From positions 1 through 50,803 of the forward strand of contig NZ_JQKV01000001.1 of assembly GCF_000746205.1 (NCBI RefSeq): a DNA stretch of 50,803 nt, read 5' to 3'. Under the pieces are notes generated by a model. The model saw only the letters and a program-made list of their open reading frames with translations, made no database searches and was not told the origin of the DNA. The position numbers and the translations under genes were made by a program. How positions within the stretch are numbered: the first letter of the stretch is position 1; each line of letters starts with the position of its first letter. Source of the DNA: Halorubrum sp. BV1 (GTDB taxonomy: Archaea; Halobacteriota; Halobacteria; Halobacteriales; Haloferacaceae). Shown here one piece after another: positions 32,899 through 42,411 of this stretch.

Positions 32899-35244
32899 TC
32901 AGTCAGCCGCCGGCGTCGCCTCGGTTGTCCCGCCGTCCTCGGAGGCAGGCGACGCGAGGGTCAACACGGCGGGGAGAATACCGAACGCGGTCGCGAGCGA
33001 CAGCCCGATCGCCAGCACGGTCGTCACCCCGAAGTTCGCGAGCACCGGGAACCGCGAAACGACGAGGATCCCGAACCCGAAGATCGTGGTGAAACTTGAC
33101 CCGATGATCGGTCGGGAGAGCTTAGCGACAGACGTTGCCGCGGCCCCGATCGGCGGCCGCCCGTGCGTCTCCGTCTCGTAGACGAACCGCTCGTAGATGT
33201 GGATCCCGTAGGTCACGCCGATCCCGAGCGTGAGCGACGACATCGTGATCGTGAGCGGGTTCCACGGGACCGCGAGCACGTACATTCCCCCGGCGACGAG
33301 GAGCGCCGCGCTGCCGGCGACGCTGACGACGATGATCGCGGACACGCGGACCGACCGGAACGCGAACGCGAGGAACACGAACCCGAGCGTGAACGAGATG
33401 ACCGTCATCGGCGTCAACCCCGCCGTGACGTTCTCGATCACGTTCCGATTGAGCACCGGCTTCCCGGTAACGCGGACGTCGTTCGCGCCGGTCAACGCGA
33501 GGTCGGCGTTCCCCTCGAACTCGTCGATGAGCGTCCGGACCTCCTCACCTTCCACGTCGTCGACGTAGAACGTCAAGAGCACCCGTGACGGCGTCTGGGC
33601 GGGATCGCGGACGCTCATCATTCCCGTCCCCGTCTGACGTGCCAGCGTCGTGTCAAGCTGTCCTTCGGTCTCCGGAATCGTACCGCCGTTCGCCATCTGG
33701 ACGGCCAACACCGGACTCTGTACCGCGTTCACCCGGTCGTTCGCCAGCATGAGTCGTTGGTACCTGGCCAGTTCGCGGAACGTCTCCGGCGAGTACGCCG
33801 TCTCGGAGCTGACGCTGACGTACATCACCTTCGGGCTGTCGACGGTGTCGGACAGCCGGTCCATGTCGTTTTTCGCGTCGAGATCTTGAGGCCAGAAGTC
33901 CATCATCTCCTGATTCGGTTCCACCTGCGGATACGCGTAGGCACCGCCGGTGACCAACAGGAGCGCGACGAACAGGGTCACGAGCGGTCGTCCCCCGGTG
34001 ACGACGCTGGTGAACCGCTCCGTCCCGGTCTCCAGCCAGTCGCTCGACGCCGGGGAGGTGTCGGTCGGATCCCGCTGTGTGTACCCGTCGCCATCGAACC
34101 GGACGAGGAGCGCGGGGAGGAGCGTGATCGACAGCGCCATCGACGCCAACACCGCGGTCGCGCTCGTTATCCCGAACTGTCTGACGGGGGGAACGCTGGA
34201 CACCAGAAGCGACCCCAGTCCGATCACGGTCGCGCCCATCGCGATGAGCAGCGCGCGACCGGTAGTCCGCGTCGCGACCGCCGCGGCGGTCTCCGGCGAG
34301 CACCCCGCCTCGCGCTCCTCGACGTACCGCGAGTGGATCTGCAGCCCGTAGTCGATCCCTAGGCCGAGCGCGATGGGCATGACTCCGAGCATGATCGCGT
34401 TGAAGTCGAACCCGAACACGCCCATCGCACCGACCATGTACGCCAGCGCGACCATGGCGGTTCCGAGCGGGAGGAACACGTGCCACCCCCGCTCCACCTT
34501 CGCGCGCATCACCAGGTAGACCACGGTGAAGATGAGCGCGAACGCCCCGGCGAACAGCGTGATCATCTCGGGCAACATGAGTCCGAACGCGGCGTTCTCG
34601 AAGACGGGCTGCCCGGTGATGGTCGTCGTCACGCCGGGCGGTAACGGCGCGAGACCGGTCTCCGTTTGGACCCTGTCGTAGATGATGTCGGAGTCGCGCT
34701 GCGGGAGGAACGCCCCTCGGTCGAACGTGTCGACGTCGCCGTAGCTCGCGAGGATGATCGTCGTGCCGGGCTCGGGTTCGAGTCGGTCGACCATCGCGGC
34801 CGACTCAGGGCCCTGCGCGCGTACCCTGTCGATCGCTCGTTCGACCTCCGATTCCGTCTGCGGTAGCTCGCCGCCGTTCCCCTGACGGACGACGTCCGCC
34901 AAGGAGGTGACTGTGGTCGTCTCGTCGATATTCTCGGCGTATCGCCTGTCGAGCCTGTCGATCGCTCGGATCGTCTCGGGGTCGTGAAGCTCGCCGGACT
35001 CGACGATAACGAACACGTTGTTGCCCGTCTCGAAGTCCTCTTTGAGCGTCTCCCAGTCGGTCGCCGTCTGAGAGTCGTCCTCGATGTACAGGGTCATCCC
35101 CATGCTCATCTGGATCCCCGCGACCCCGACGCCGACGGCGACGAGCGCCGTCACGAGCACGACGGCAATCGTCTTGACCTGATTTCGCGCGGCGTACCGG
35201 CCCGCGTGTTCTAACCCGTCTTGGATCCGCTCTCCGGCGTTCAT
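32899..35244 (-). CDS. MMPL/RND-superfamily transporter
   Basis: A 781-residue membrane protein with the classic RND layout: one N-terminal helix (VKTIAVVLVTALVAVGVGVAG), a large extracellular domain (about 50-220), five helices, an internal repeat beginning with a helix near 400 (PLVTLFVALLLVTGGAYAYP), a second external domain, and five more helices. The transport motifs 'GIDYGLQIHSRYVEER' and 'GVTYGIHIYERFVYE' in the two halves are the MMPL/SSD signature. It has no partner membrane-fusion or outer-membrane protein, as expected in archaea. It is likely to move lipids or hydrophobic compounds, or to work with the exported protein encoded just upstream, whose stop codon directly abuts this ATG. 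Confidence 0.9.
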   Translation of the reverse strand: MNAGERIQDGLEHAGRYAARNQVKTIAVVLVTALVAVGVGVAGIQMSMGMTLYIEDDSQTATDWETLKEDFETGNNVFVIVESGELHDPETIRAIDRLDRRYAENIDETTTVTSLADVVRQGNGGELPQTESEVERAIDRVRAQGPESAAMVDRLEPEPGTTIILASYGDVDTFDRGAFLPQRDSDIIYDRVQTETGLAPLPPGVTTTITGQPVFENAAFGLMLPEMITLFAGAFALIFTVVYLVMRAKVERGWHVFLPLGTAMVALAYMVGAMGVFGFDFNAIMLGVMPIALGLGIDYGLQIHSRYVEEREAGCSPETAAAVATRTTGRALLIAMGATVIGLGSLLVSSVPPVRQFGITSATAVLASMALSITLLPALLVRFDGDGYTQRDPTDTSPASSDWLETGTERFTSVVTGGRPLVTLFVALLLVTGGAYAYPQVEPNQEMMDFWPQDLDAKNDMDRLSDTVDSPKVMYVSVSSETAYSPETFRELARYQRLMLANDRVNAVQSPVLAVQMANGGTIPETEGQLDTTLARQTGTGMMSVRDPAQTPSRVLLTFYVDDVEGEEVRTLIDEFEGNADLALTGANDVRVTGKPVLNRNVIENVTAGLTPMTVISFTLGFVFLAFAFRSVRVSAIIVVSVAGSAALLVAGGMYVLAVPWNPLTITMSSLTLGIGVTYGIHIYERFVYETETHGRPPIGAAATSVAKLSRPIIGSSFTTIFGFGILVVSRFPVLANFGVTTVLAIGLSLATAFGILPAVLTLASPASEDGGTTEATPAAD

Positions 35245-36903
35245 TTACCCGAGGTACTGGCGCAGTCGGTCGCGCTTAAACACGATCCCGGCTCCGAGAA
35301 GCACCGGCACGCCGACCGCCGTCAGGACGAGCGGAGTCGACGGACCGCTCGGCTCGGTCACCTCGACTGTGGCCGGCCGGACGTCGGAGACGACCGTCTC
35401 GTCGAACGGATTGTCGTACTTGATCGTCGCGTCGAGGGTGTACGCCTTCGGCGTCGCCGCCTCGTCTGCGGTGACCGTGTACGAGACGGTCGCCCGCTCG
35501 CCCGGCGACAGCTCGCCGACGTACGCCGTGTCGTCGTCAGTCTCGAACGGCGAGTCGGCGTTGATTCGGACGACCGCGTCCTCGAAGGCGCTCTCGCCCG
35601 TGTTCTCGACGGTCATCTCGATCCGCTCCGTCGCGCCCGCTTCGATTCGCGCGGTGTCGACCACGGTGAACTGCCGCTCGGGACCGACCGAGACGTCCGC
35701 GGTCAGCGGGTCGCTGCGGACGGTGTTTCCGTATTTGTCGTCGTGGGCGACGACTATCGGGAGCGCGTACGACTGCGCGAGCGCCCGATCGGACACTTCC
35801 ATCTTGATGCTGGTGGTCGCCGACTCGCCCGGTTCGAGCGTCCCGAGCTGCCCGCCGTTCGACAGCGGCGCGAACGGTCGATCGGGCTTGGCGAACACGC
35901 GCGCGTTCGTCGCGGCCACGTCGCCGGTGTTCGTCACCGTAACGCGCGCTGCTCCGGTCGAATCCACGTAGAGCGAGCGCGACTCGACCGACACGTCGTA
36001 CTGCGGCCCCTGTGACACGCCGACGCTCCCGTATCGCACGGTGGACTCACTCGGCTGTCCGTTCGCGTCTTCGTAGGCGGCGCGGAATCCGACGGCGTAC
36101 GACCCGGCGGACTCGACGCCGCGGACGACGGTTTGGAAGGTGGCGTTCCGCGTGTCGCCGGGCGCGACGGTGCCGAGCGCGACCTCGTTGCTCTGCGGTT
36201 TGAAGTGGGTCGACCCGACGAGCGAGAGCGTCGCGTCGTCCATCGCCTCGCTGCCGGCGTTGCGCACGGTCACCGCCACGTCGCCCTCGGCGTTCTTGTA
36301 GAGTCCGTCGCCGCGAACGTCGACGACCGTCAGCCGGCCGTCCGGCTCGACGCGGATCGTGACGCCCGTCTGCTCAGTCCCGGTGTTCCGGTTGACGGTG
36401 TAGTCGTCGCTGTCGACGAAGATGTCGCGGATGTACGAGAACTCGAGTTCCATCGGCACCCTGTAGGTCCCCGGTTCGGCCGACTCGTCGACTTCGATAG
36501 TGAGGGGGACTTGCGTGGCACTGCCAGTCCGCACCGTGCCAACGCTCTGTGCCCCCATCTTCACGTCGAGCGGGACCCCCTCGTCGTCGTACGTGACGGT
36601 CGTTCCGGTCGCAGCCCCGATCTGCACCCCGTGTGCCTGTACGACCCGCGAGACGTCTTCGATCGCCCGATCGGAGTCGGTGACCCCGTCGTGGCGGTTC
36701 TGGATCGCGAGCGTCAGCGTCGTGGTCTCACCCGGGGTCACCGTGTTGCTCCCGGCGACGGTCGCATCGAGTTCCGGAACCGACTCCTCGCTGAACCGCT
36801 CCGCGGCCGTCCCCGAGATGCCGATTCCCATCGATCCGACGAGCAGTAACGCGATTCCGACGACGGCCGCCTTCCGCAGCGTCCCATCTAGGTTGCCGTT
36901 CAT
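35245..36903 (-). CDS. exported COG1361-type S-layer-like protein with C-terminal membrane anchor
   Basis: A 552-residue secreted protein. It has a Sec-type signal (residues 1-34: basic start, hydrophobic core AAVVGIALLLVGSMGIGI, then …SGTAA). About four beta-sandwich repeats of the NEW3/CARDB kind follow, seen in recurring 'xVTVxNTGxxxATNAxV' and 'LxPGExATxxxxxxV' strings (near 50, 210, 320, 430). A final helix 'PLVLTAVGVPVLLGAGIVF' and the basic 'KRDRLRQYLG' anchor it in the membrane. COG1361 genes are often paired with MMPL transporters in haloarchaea; here the two abut without a gap (stop 35245-35247, next ATG 35242-35244). It may be a periplasm-like surface partner of the transporter. 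Confidence 0.88.
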   Translation of the reverse strand: MNGNLDGTLRKAAVVGIALLLVGSMGIGISGTAAERFSEESVPELDATVAGSNTVTPGETTTLTLAIQNRHDGVTDSDRAIEDVSRVVQAHGVQIGAATGTTVTYDDEGVPLDVKMGAQSVGTVRTGSATQVPLTIEVDESAEPGTYRVPMELEFSYIRDIFVDSDDYTVNRNTGTEQTGVTIRVEPDGRLTVVDVRGDGLYKNAEGDVAVTVRNAGSEAMDDATLSLVGSTHFKPQSNEVALGTVAPGDTRNATFQTVVRGVESAGSYAVGFRAAYEDANGQPSESTVRYGSVGVSQGPQYDVSVESRSLYVDSTGAARVTVTNTGDVAATNARVFAKPDRPFAPLSNGGQLGTLEPGESATTSIKMEVSDRALAQSYALPIVVAHDDKYGNTVRSDPLTADVSVGPERQFTVVDTARIEAGATERIEMTVENTGESAFEDAVVRINADSPFETDDDTAYVGELSPGERATVSYTVTADEAATPKAYTLDATIKYDNPFDETVVSDVRPATVEVTEPSGPSTPLVLTAVGVPVLLGAGIVFKRDRLRQYLG

Positions 36904-36935
36904 GTTGTGTACACATTATACAATACTATATCATA
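36904..36935 (-). promoter_or_regulatory. promoter with palindrome for the S-layer-like/MMPL operon
   Basis: TGTGTACACA (36906-36915) is a perfect 10-bp palindrome starting 3 bases upstream of ATG 36903. Upstream on the minus strand, ttatgatatagt (about 36923-36934) is a TATA element at leaderless distance. A repressor on the palindrome would overlap the transcription start, so simple repression is the likely logic; the regulator is not nearby. Confidence 0.55.
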
Positions 36936-37352
36936 AGCGTTCGGATCTGACGATCGGTAACCGGCATGCCGCCGAGCGGGATATTCGGTTCCCGCGTTCG
37001 ATATCGAAACGTCCTGCCGCGGTGACTGACACCGCCTTCGACTTGCATATCTCGATTTCGACCAAACGCCTTTAGAGTCCCTAAAACACCCGATTATCCA
37101 CACCTGGTGCGCTCGCCCGCCGCTCGCTGTGGCAACTCGACCACGTCCACTCACCGTGATTCAAAAGCGAAGACGGAGCGGGCGTCGCCACCGGTGGACG
37201 CGAACTGAGATATCGCACTGTCGGTCCGTCTCTCTGAATCACTATTGTGGAAACTGCGAAATACATTCTGCTGGTCGTCCGTCGTCGCACGCCGCCGCCT
37301 AGCCTTACCGGGACGCAAACATTTAGACGCCTATCCGGAGTCGGACCGAGTG
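36936..37352. other. intergenic region with TTTAG-N5-CTAAA dyad
   Basis: About 420 bases with no convincing gene. It contains an inverted repeat, TTTAG AGTCC CTAAA (37071-37085), and a TATA-like 'aaacatttagac' (about 37317-37328) 25-36 bases before the MFS start at 37353, implying a leaderless MFS mRNA. Confidence 0.45.
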
Positions 37353-38579
37353 ATGGGAGCGCTGTCTCGGCCGGGATCGCTTCTGTTCCGCACGCTGTCC
37401 GATATCAAAGACGACGGGCCGATATCGATCCTCCTCGTCGTCTCGCTCGGCTGGTTCCTCACGCTCGGCGTTCGGATCGTGTACCCGGCGCTGCTCCCGC
37501 AGGTCACAGCCGAGTTCGGCGTCAGCAACGCCACGACCGGCGCGTTCATCGGACTCCTCTGGACGACGTACGCGCTGTTACAGTTCCCGGGCGGGGCGAT
37601 AGCGGACGTCGTCGGCGAGCGTCTCGTGCTCACCGGTAGCATCCTCCTCTCTGCCGGTGCGGTGAGCGTGATAGTGCTCTCGTCGACCGTCGAGACGTTC
37701 GTGCTGGCGACGGTGCTCCTCGGTCTCGGTACGGGGCTGTTCGGGACGACCCGGCTCACGGTGATCTCGGCGCTTTTCGACCGGATGCGGACGACCGCGA
37801 TCAGCGTGAACCAGGCCGCGGGCAACGTCGGGAACGTCGTTCTCTCTGCGAGCGCTGGGTTCGTGAGCGTCTACCTCGGCTGGCGGTGGGGCTTCGGTTT
37901 CCTCTTGCCTGTCCTGTTGGCGTGTGCGATCGGTCTGTGGATCGCTCTCCCTCGGCGGGCGTCGCCGGAGGCCGGCGACGAGTCCTTCCGGGAGACGATG
38001 CGGAAGGTCGCGGCGTCGGTGCGCCGCCCCCCGGTACTGGCCGTCACGGCGCTGCTTTCTCTCAACATGTTCTTGTACCAGAGTGTGACCGGGTTTCTGC
38101 CGACGTATCTCGTCGCACAGAAGGATGTCGACCCCGGTTCGGCCGCGACGCTGTACAGCCTGTTCTTTGCGGCCGCGATCGGCGTGCAGTTCCTCTCCGG
38201 AATCGTGGCCGACCGGCGCGGAAACCGCGTCGCGATCGTCGCGTTCATCGGCCTCAGCGTTCCCGGATTCGTGCTCTTGACCGTCGTCGAGACGTTCGTG
38301 GCGCTGGCCGCGGTCACCGTCCTGTTGAGTTTCCTCCTCGGTGCGATGCCGCCGGTCAACGCGGCTGGCCTCGCGTCGCTCCCGCCGGAGATTCAGGGAA
38401 GCGGGTTCGGACTCCTACGGACCGGGTACATCGCGTTCGGGGCGCTCGGACCGCCGGCGGTCGGCGTCTTGGCAGACGCGGGACGGTTCGACGCCGCGTT
38501 CCTCGCTCTCGGCGTCGTCGCGCTCGCGACGAGCGTGTGGGCCGTCGTCTTCGAGCGCGTCGGTCGCGCTCTCGCGTAG
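37353..38579 (+). CDS. major facilitator superfamily transporter
   Basis: A 408-residue, 12-helix MFS protein. The loop 2-3 motif A reads 'GAIADVVGERLVLTGSILL', a variant of GxLaDrxGrr, and its counterpart in the second half is 'GIVADRRGNRVAIVAFIGL'. The opening helix 'LLVVSLGWFLTLGVRIVYPALLPQV' fits the sugar/anion and drug-efflux groups alike, so substrate cannot be assigned. ATG 37353 was taken over the longer frame from 37245 because a TATA-like element is correctly placed and the family fold starts here. It is divergent from the S-layer-like operon. Confidence 0.88.
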   Translation: MGALSRPGSLLFRTLSDIKDDGPISILLVVSLGWFLTLGVRIVYPALLPQVTAEFGVSNATTGAFIGLLWTTYALLQFPGGAIADVVGERLVLTGSILLSAGAVSVIVLSSTVETFVLATVLLGLGTGLFGTTRLTVISALFDRMRTTAISVNQAAGNVGNVVLSASAGFVSVYLGWRWGFGFLLPVLLACAIGLWIALPRRASPEAGDESFRETMRKVAASVRRPPVLAVTALLSLNMFLYQSVTGFLPTYLVAQKDVDPGSAATLYSLFFAAAIGVQFLSGIVADRRGNRVAIVAFIGLSVPGFVLLTVVETFVALAAVTVLLSFLLGAMPPVNAAGLASLPPEIQGSGFGLLRTGYIAFGALGPPAVGVLADAGRFDAAFLALGVVALATSVWAVVFERVGRALA

Positions 38580-38748
38580 TCAGTGTCTCCGTTCTGGTCG
38601 CCGAGCGGGCCGCTCTCCTGATGTCCCGTACGACGGCCGGTCACGGTCACATGACTACAGTCGGGGCCGAGCGCCGGCGTAGTGACGTCGTCAGGGCTCA
38701 ACACCCGAACCGTTATCAGACGCGGCCGTGAGTCGCACTCGTCGAACG

Positions 38749-40497
38749 ATGAACTCGGTCGTTCTCGCACACGTCACCGTATTCGCCGGCTCGGCGCTCG
38801 CCTGCGTCGCCGCTCTCCCGCGTGCGCGGCGCGTCCGGCATCCGGAGACGCGAGAGGGACTCGTCGGGCTCCTCCTCGCCGTCACGATATGGGCCGGCGG
38901 GTACGTTGGATACCTCCTCGCGCCCGGCGAGCGGCTGAAGATCGCGTTCTACATCGCGGGTTTTATCGCGGCGCTTTTCGCCGTCGGCGCGTGGCTCTAT
39001 TTTTGTGCCGCCTACACCGGTCGGTCGCCCCGGCGAGCACCGCACCGGTGGGTCGTGGTCGGCGTGTTCTTCGTGACGAGCGCCCTGAAGGCCACGAACC
39101 CGCTCCACAATCTCTATTTCACGGCCGCGTGGACGACCGAGCCGTTCCCGCACCTCGCGATTCGCCACGAACTGCTCTACTGGGTCGTTCTCGGCGTCTC
39201 GTACGCGATCGTCGCGGTCGGGTTCTACATGCTCCTCGAACAATTCTATTACACCGGTGCCGATAGCCGCCCGCTCGCCGCGCTCGCGGCCATGACCGCC
39301 GTTCCGACCGTCGCCACCCTCATCGGCGGCGAACTCCCGTGGCTGCTCCCCCTGTTGTACGAGCCGCCGGGCGTGGCGCTTTTCGCGCTCGGAACGCTGT
39401 TCGTCTACTTTCACCGCTTCGAGACGATCCAGTTCGCCGCCGAGAGCGACGACGCAGCCGTGTTTTTGGACCAAGGCGGCCGGATCCGCGATTACAACCG
39501 CGCCGCTCGGCTCCTGTTCCCGTCGCTCGCGGGGTCGGTCGGACAGCCGCTCGATACCGTCCTTCCACACCTCGCGATCGAGCGCGGCGGAGACGACGTG
39601 ATAGAAGTCGATCTGGGAGATTCAGACGACCTTCGACGGTTCTACGAGGTCTCGCGGAATACCTTTACTTCCGGCGGCGCGACGGCCGGCGAACTCCTGA
39701 CGATCGACGACGTCACCGACAGGGAGCGGTATCGGCTTCGGCTCGAAGAGCGAACGGAGCAGCTCGAAGCGCTGAACCGCGTTGTCAGACACGACATCCG
39801 CAACGACATGGCCGTGATACGCGGCTGGTCGGAGACTCTCCGCGATCACGTCGACGACGACGGACAGGACGCGCTCGACCGCGTGTTGCGAAAGTCCGAT
39901 CACGTCATCGAACTCACCGAGACCGCCCGAGATTTCGTCGATTCGCTCACGGGCGATGCGATTCCCGATATCAAACCGGTCGACCTGCGAGAGCTGATCG
40001 AAGACGAAGTACAGGCGGCTCAGGACTCGTACCCCGATGCCGAGTTTCGGCTGCGCGACGACTCATCGCAGGTTACGGTCCGGGCGAACGAGATGCTGTC
40101 GTCGGTGTTCCGTAACCTCCTGAACAACGCCGTACAGCACAACGACAGCGACACGCCGCAAGTGACGATCGGGTGCGAGACGGACGACAACCGCGTTCGC
40201 GTCCGTATCGCGGACAACGGTCCGGGGGTCCCAGACGACGAGAAGACGACGATATTCGGCAAGGGCGAACGCGGAATCGACAGCGCCGGGTCCGGCATCG
40301 GGCTGTATCTCGTGTACGTCCTCACCGACCAGTTTGGCGGCGACGTGTGGGTCGAAGACAACGACCCCCGCGGTGCGGTGTTCGTCGTCGAACTACCGGT
40401 GGCGGAGGAGTCACTCGACCCGTCTGCCAGCTCGGACGGCTCGCAGGATCCGTTCGTCGGACCGGACGCGGTCGTCGAGACCGACCCGGAGCGGTAA
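38749..40497 (+). CDS. 7TM-sensor histidine kinase with PAS domain
   Basis: A 582-residue membrane kinase. Residues 1-225 form about seven helices of the 'histidine kinase N-terminal 7TM' type (VVLAHVTVFAGSALAC, EGLVGLLLAVTIWAGGYVGY, FYIAGFIAALFAVGAW, then others). A PAS domain (about 230-325) starts at 'ESDDAAVFLDQGGRIRDYNRAA'. The HisKA His is at 348 in 'VVRHDIRNDMAVI', the haloarchaeal HDIRN variant. The HATPase shows 'SSVFRNLLNNAVQHN' (N), 'DNGPGVPDDE' (G1) and 'GSGIGLYLVYVL' (G2). The acidic C-terminal tail is about 35 residues. A GTG at 38728 is an alternative start. No response regulator is adjacent. It lies upstream of a convergent tRNA-His gene. Confidence 0.9.
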   Translation: MNSVVLAHVTVFAGSALACVAALPRARRVRHPETREGLVGLLLAVTIWAGGYVGYLLAPGERLKIAFYIAGFIAALFAVGAWLYFCAAYTGRSPRRAPHRWVVVGVFFVTSALKATNPLHNLYFTAAWTTEPFPHLAIRHELLYWVVLGVSYAIVAVGFYMLLEQFYYTGADSRPLAALAAMTAVPTVATLIGGELPWLLPLLYEPPGVALFALGTLFVYFHRFETIQFAAESDDAAVFLDQGGRIRDYNRAARLLFPSLAGSVGQPLDTVLPHLAIERGGDDVIEVDLGDSDDLRRFYEVSRNTFTSGGATAGELLTIDDVTDRERYRLRLEERTEQLEALNRVVRHDIRNDMAVIRGWSETLRDHVDDDGQDALDRVLRKSDHVIELTETARDFVDSLTGDAIPDIKPVDLRELIEDEVQAAQDSYPDAEFRLRDDSSQVTVRANEMLSSVFRNLLNNAVQHNDSDTPQVTIGCETDDNRVRVRIADNGPGVPDDEKTTIFGKGERGIDSAGSGIGLYLVYVLTDQFGGDVWVEDNDPRGAVFVVELPVAEESLDPSASSDGSQDPFVGPDAVVETDPER

Positions 40498-40590
40498 GCG
40501 CCTCCGAGCGCGAGGGTCGGTCCACGGTCGCTCCGCTCTGTCCCGTCCCAAGTCGGCTCCGCCCCTCTTCGTCACTACGTTCCGCAGAAG

Positions 40591-40664
40591 GTCCGGGTGC
40601 GAGAATCGAACCCGCGTCTCAGCCTCCACAAGGCTGAAGGATAGTCCACTACCCTAACCCGGAC
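40591..40664 (-). tRNA. tRNA-His (anticodon GTG)
   Basis: 74 bases. The anticodon stem CAGCC/GGCTG closes loop TTGTGGA, giving anticodon GTG. The acceptor can form eight pairs, GTCCGGGT with ACCCGGAC, so the extra G(-1) opposite C73 that is the histidine identity mark is encoded in the gene. T-arm GCGGG-TTCGATT-CTCGC is intact, with one G-U. No intron is present and CCA is not encoded. Confidence 0.95.
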
Positions 40665-40833
40665 ACGCACCCTCACGTACCCCGTTTCGACTGATAACCG
40701 TTACGACTCGCCGTAGTCCGAGCGAACCGGTCGCACGGACCGCCACGGGACGAGAGTCTCGTCTCGGTCGCACGCCCGCGATACCCGCGACCGCACCGCT
40801 TTTGCCGCGCGACGGCGTAGTACCAGCCAACTC

Positions 40834-41289
40834 GTGGCGTTTACCGACAAGATATACGTAAAAAATCACAGACAACTCGCCTCGCAACTGGAGACGAGCA
40901 TTCCGAAGGGCGCGTTCGCAGGCGCGACGCTCGACATCCTCTACAGCGGCGACGGCCTCTCGAAGCTCGACTCGACGACGCGGGACCGCATCCTCGATTT
41001 CGCCGAGGACTTCTTGGATTGCGACTGCGACGCCAACCCGTACTGCGGCTGTCCCGAAGAGAAGTTCATGCGGTACGTGCTCGAACTCCGCGCGGAGGGG
41101 CTCGGCCCGCAGGCGATCGTCGACGTGATGACCGACGACTACATGGTGTACGCGTACACCGGCGACGTGCTCTCGTTTCTCGACGACTCGGTTCGCAACT
41201 TGGAGGCGATAGAGACCCTCGCCGACGTCGAGGGCAATGAGGAGATGTCCGAACGGGCGCGGCGCGCGAAACGCGAGCTATCGGGGTGA
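40834..41289 (+). CDS. conserved haloarchaeal protein with a Cys cluster (DUF5814-like)
   Basis: A 151-residue acidic protein starting at GTG 40834 (ATG is absent nearby). It begins 'AFTDKIYVKNHRQLASQLE', has a compact cysteine cluster 'LDCDCDANPYCGCPEEKF' near residues 65-82 that could bind zinc or an iron-sulfur cluster, then 'LELRAEGLGPQAIVDVMTDDYMVYAYTGDVLSFLDDSVRNLEAI' and a basic end. I believe it corresponds to the C-terminal module of a haloarchaeal DUF5814 helicase-like family, here as a stand-alone protein; this is from memory. No enzyme motif is seen. It stands between tRNA-His and heme A synthase, with normal chromosomal codon use. Confidence 0.75.
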   Translation: MAFTDKIYVKNHRQLASQLETSIPKGAFAGATLDILYSGDGLSKLDSTTRDRILDFAEDFLDCDCDANPYCGCPEEKFMRYVLELRAEGLGPQAIVDVMTDDYMVYAYTGDVLSFLDDSVRNLEAIETLADVEGNEEMSERARRAKRELSG

Positions 41290-41363
41290 CGTGACCCGGT
41301 CGCCGTTCCCGCTCCCACGGATCGGTCGAACGGTCTAAGTACGCGCGAGTCGGAATACGGACA

Positions 41364-42257
41364 ATGAGTCTTCGGCCCGCGTGGCTCTCGTTCAGACGAT
41401 ACGCGGCGGCGACGACGGGAATGACCCTCGTGTTGTTCTCGCTCGGAGTCTACACCGCGGCGACGGGGTCCGGACTGGCGTGTCAGGCCCAGTGGCCGCT
41501 CTGCTCCGACCAGTTCATCCCCACGCTCACGATCAATCCCGATTTCATCGAGTGGTTCCACCGCGTGTGGGCGATGGTGACTGGATTCCTCATCATCGGC
41601 GTCGCCGGCTGGACGTGGATCGGTTCGTTCGACCGTCGGACGAAACTGGCCGCGACCCTCGCGGTTGCGATCCTCCCGCTGCAGATCACGGTCGGCGCTA
41701 TCACCGTCACCGTCGGCGGGCTCGTTCCGGGCGGCTACACCGTCTCGACGCACGCCGCGCACCTCACCGTCGCTCTCTGTATTTTCACCCTGCTCGCGCT
41801 GGCGACGATCTGGGGCGGCGGTCGCGCGGGACCGCGACTCCTGCGGATCGCCACCGCCATCGCCGTCGCCGGCATCGTCGCCAGCGCGGTGTTCTCGCGG
41901 GCGGTCCCCTTCGTCACCTACTCGCCGGGCGCACAGGCGGGATTTTATATTACCGGGCTCGCCGGACATCTCGGACTGGTCGCGACGGTCGCGTACGCGA
42001 CCGAGGGGGTGCGAGGCGGGTACCCCGGGATCGACCGCTCGACGGCGCGGACCGTACGCGCGTTCGCTGCGGGGTCGATGGCTGCGCTCGTCGGGACGCT
42101 GCTTCTCGGTCGCGACCTCGTGTTGTACACCCGCGTCTGGCAGCAGATCAACCTCGTCGCGCTCGGGTTCGCGCTCGTGTGTGCCGTTGGCGCGGCGTGG
42201 GTGATCCGCGGTGCGGGCGGCACGAAGCGGCGGACGACGCCGATCGGCGGCGACTAA
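41364..42257 (+). CDS. ctaA: heme A synthase, CtaA/COX15 family
   Basis: A 297-residue membrane enzyme with about eight helices that oxidises heme O to heme A for terminal oxidases. The first extracellular loop carries 'TGSGLACQAQWPLCSDQF', with the paired cysteines typical of CtaA proteins. Heme-ligand histidines are visible in 'EWFHRVWAMVTG' and 'VSTHAAHLTVAL'. The second half has less evident ligands (LAGHLGLVATV), which may be catalytic or structural. Length matches archaeal CtaA. It starts 74 bases after the Cys-cluster gene on the same strand and may share its transcript. No cytochrome oxidase gene is in the window. Confidence 0.92.
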   Translation: MSLRPAWLSFRRYAAATTGMTLVLFSLGVYTAATGSGLACQAQWPLCSDQFIPTLTINPDFIEWFHRVWAMVTGFLIIGVAGWTWIGSFDRRTKLAATLAVAILPLQITVGAITVTVGGLVPGGYTVSTHAAHLTVALCIFTLLALATIWGGGRAGPRLLRIATAIAVAGIVASAVFSRAVPFVTYSPGAQAGFYITGLAGHLGLVATVAYATEGVRGGYPGIDRSTARTVRAFAAGSMAALVGTLLLGRDLVLYTRVWQQINLVALGFALVCAVGAAWVIRGAGGTKRRTTPIGGD

Positions 42258-42411
42258 CCGCCTGCCGCCGTTTCGGCCGCGCGACGGCCATCGACTGATC
42301 GCCGCAGCCGCATCGAGACTGTGAGGATCGATCGATAAAAACGCTCGTTGACGGCCGCACGTCCGGTTCGAGGAAGAAAGGTTGAAATCACTCCCGACAC
42401 TTCCTCTCGGT

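Noticed and set aside
37081..37290. 69-codon minus-strand frame in the S-layer/MFS spacer
   Set aside because: Ser/Arg/Pro-rich without haloarchaeal acidity and no promoter at its start.
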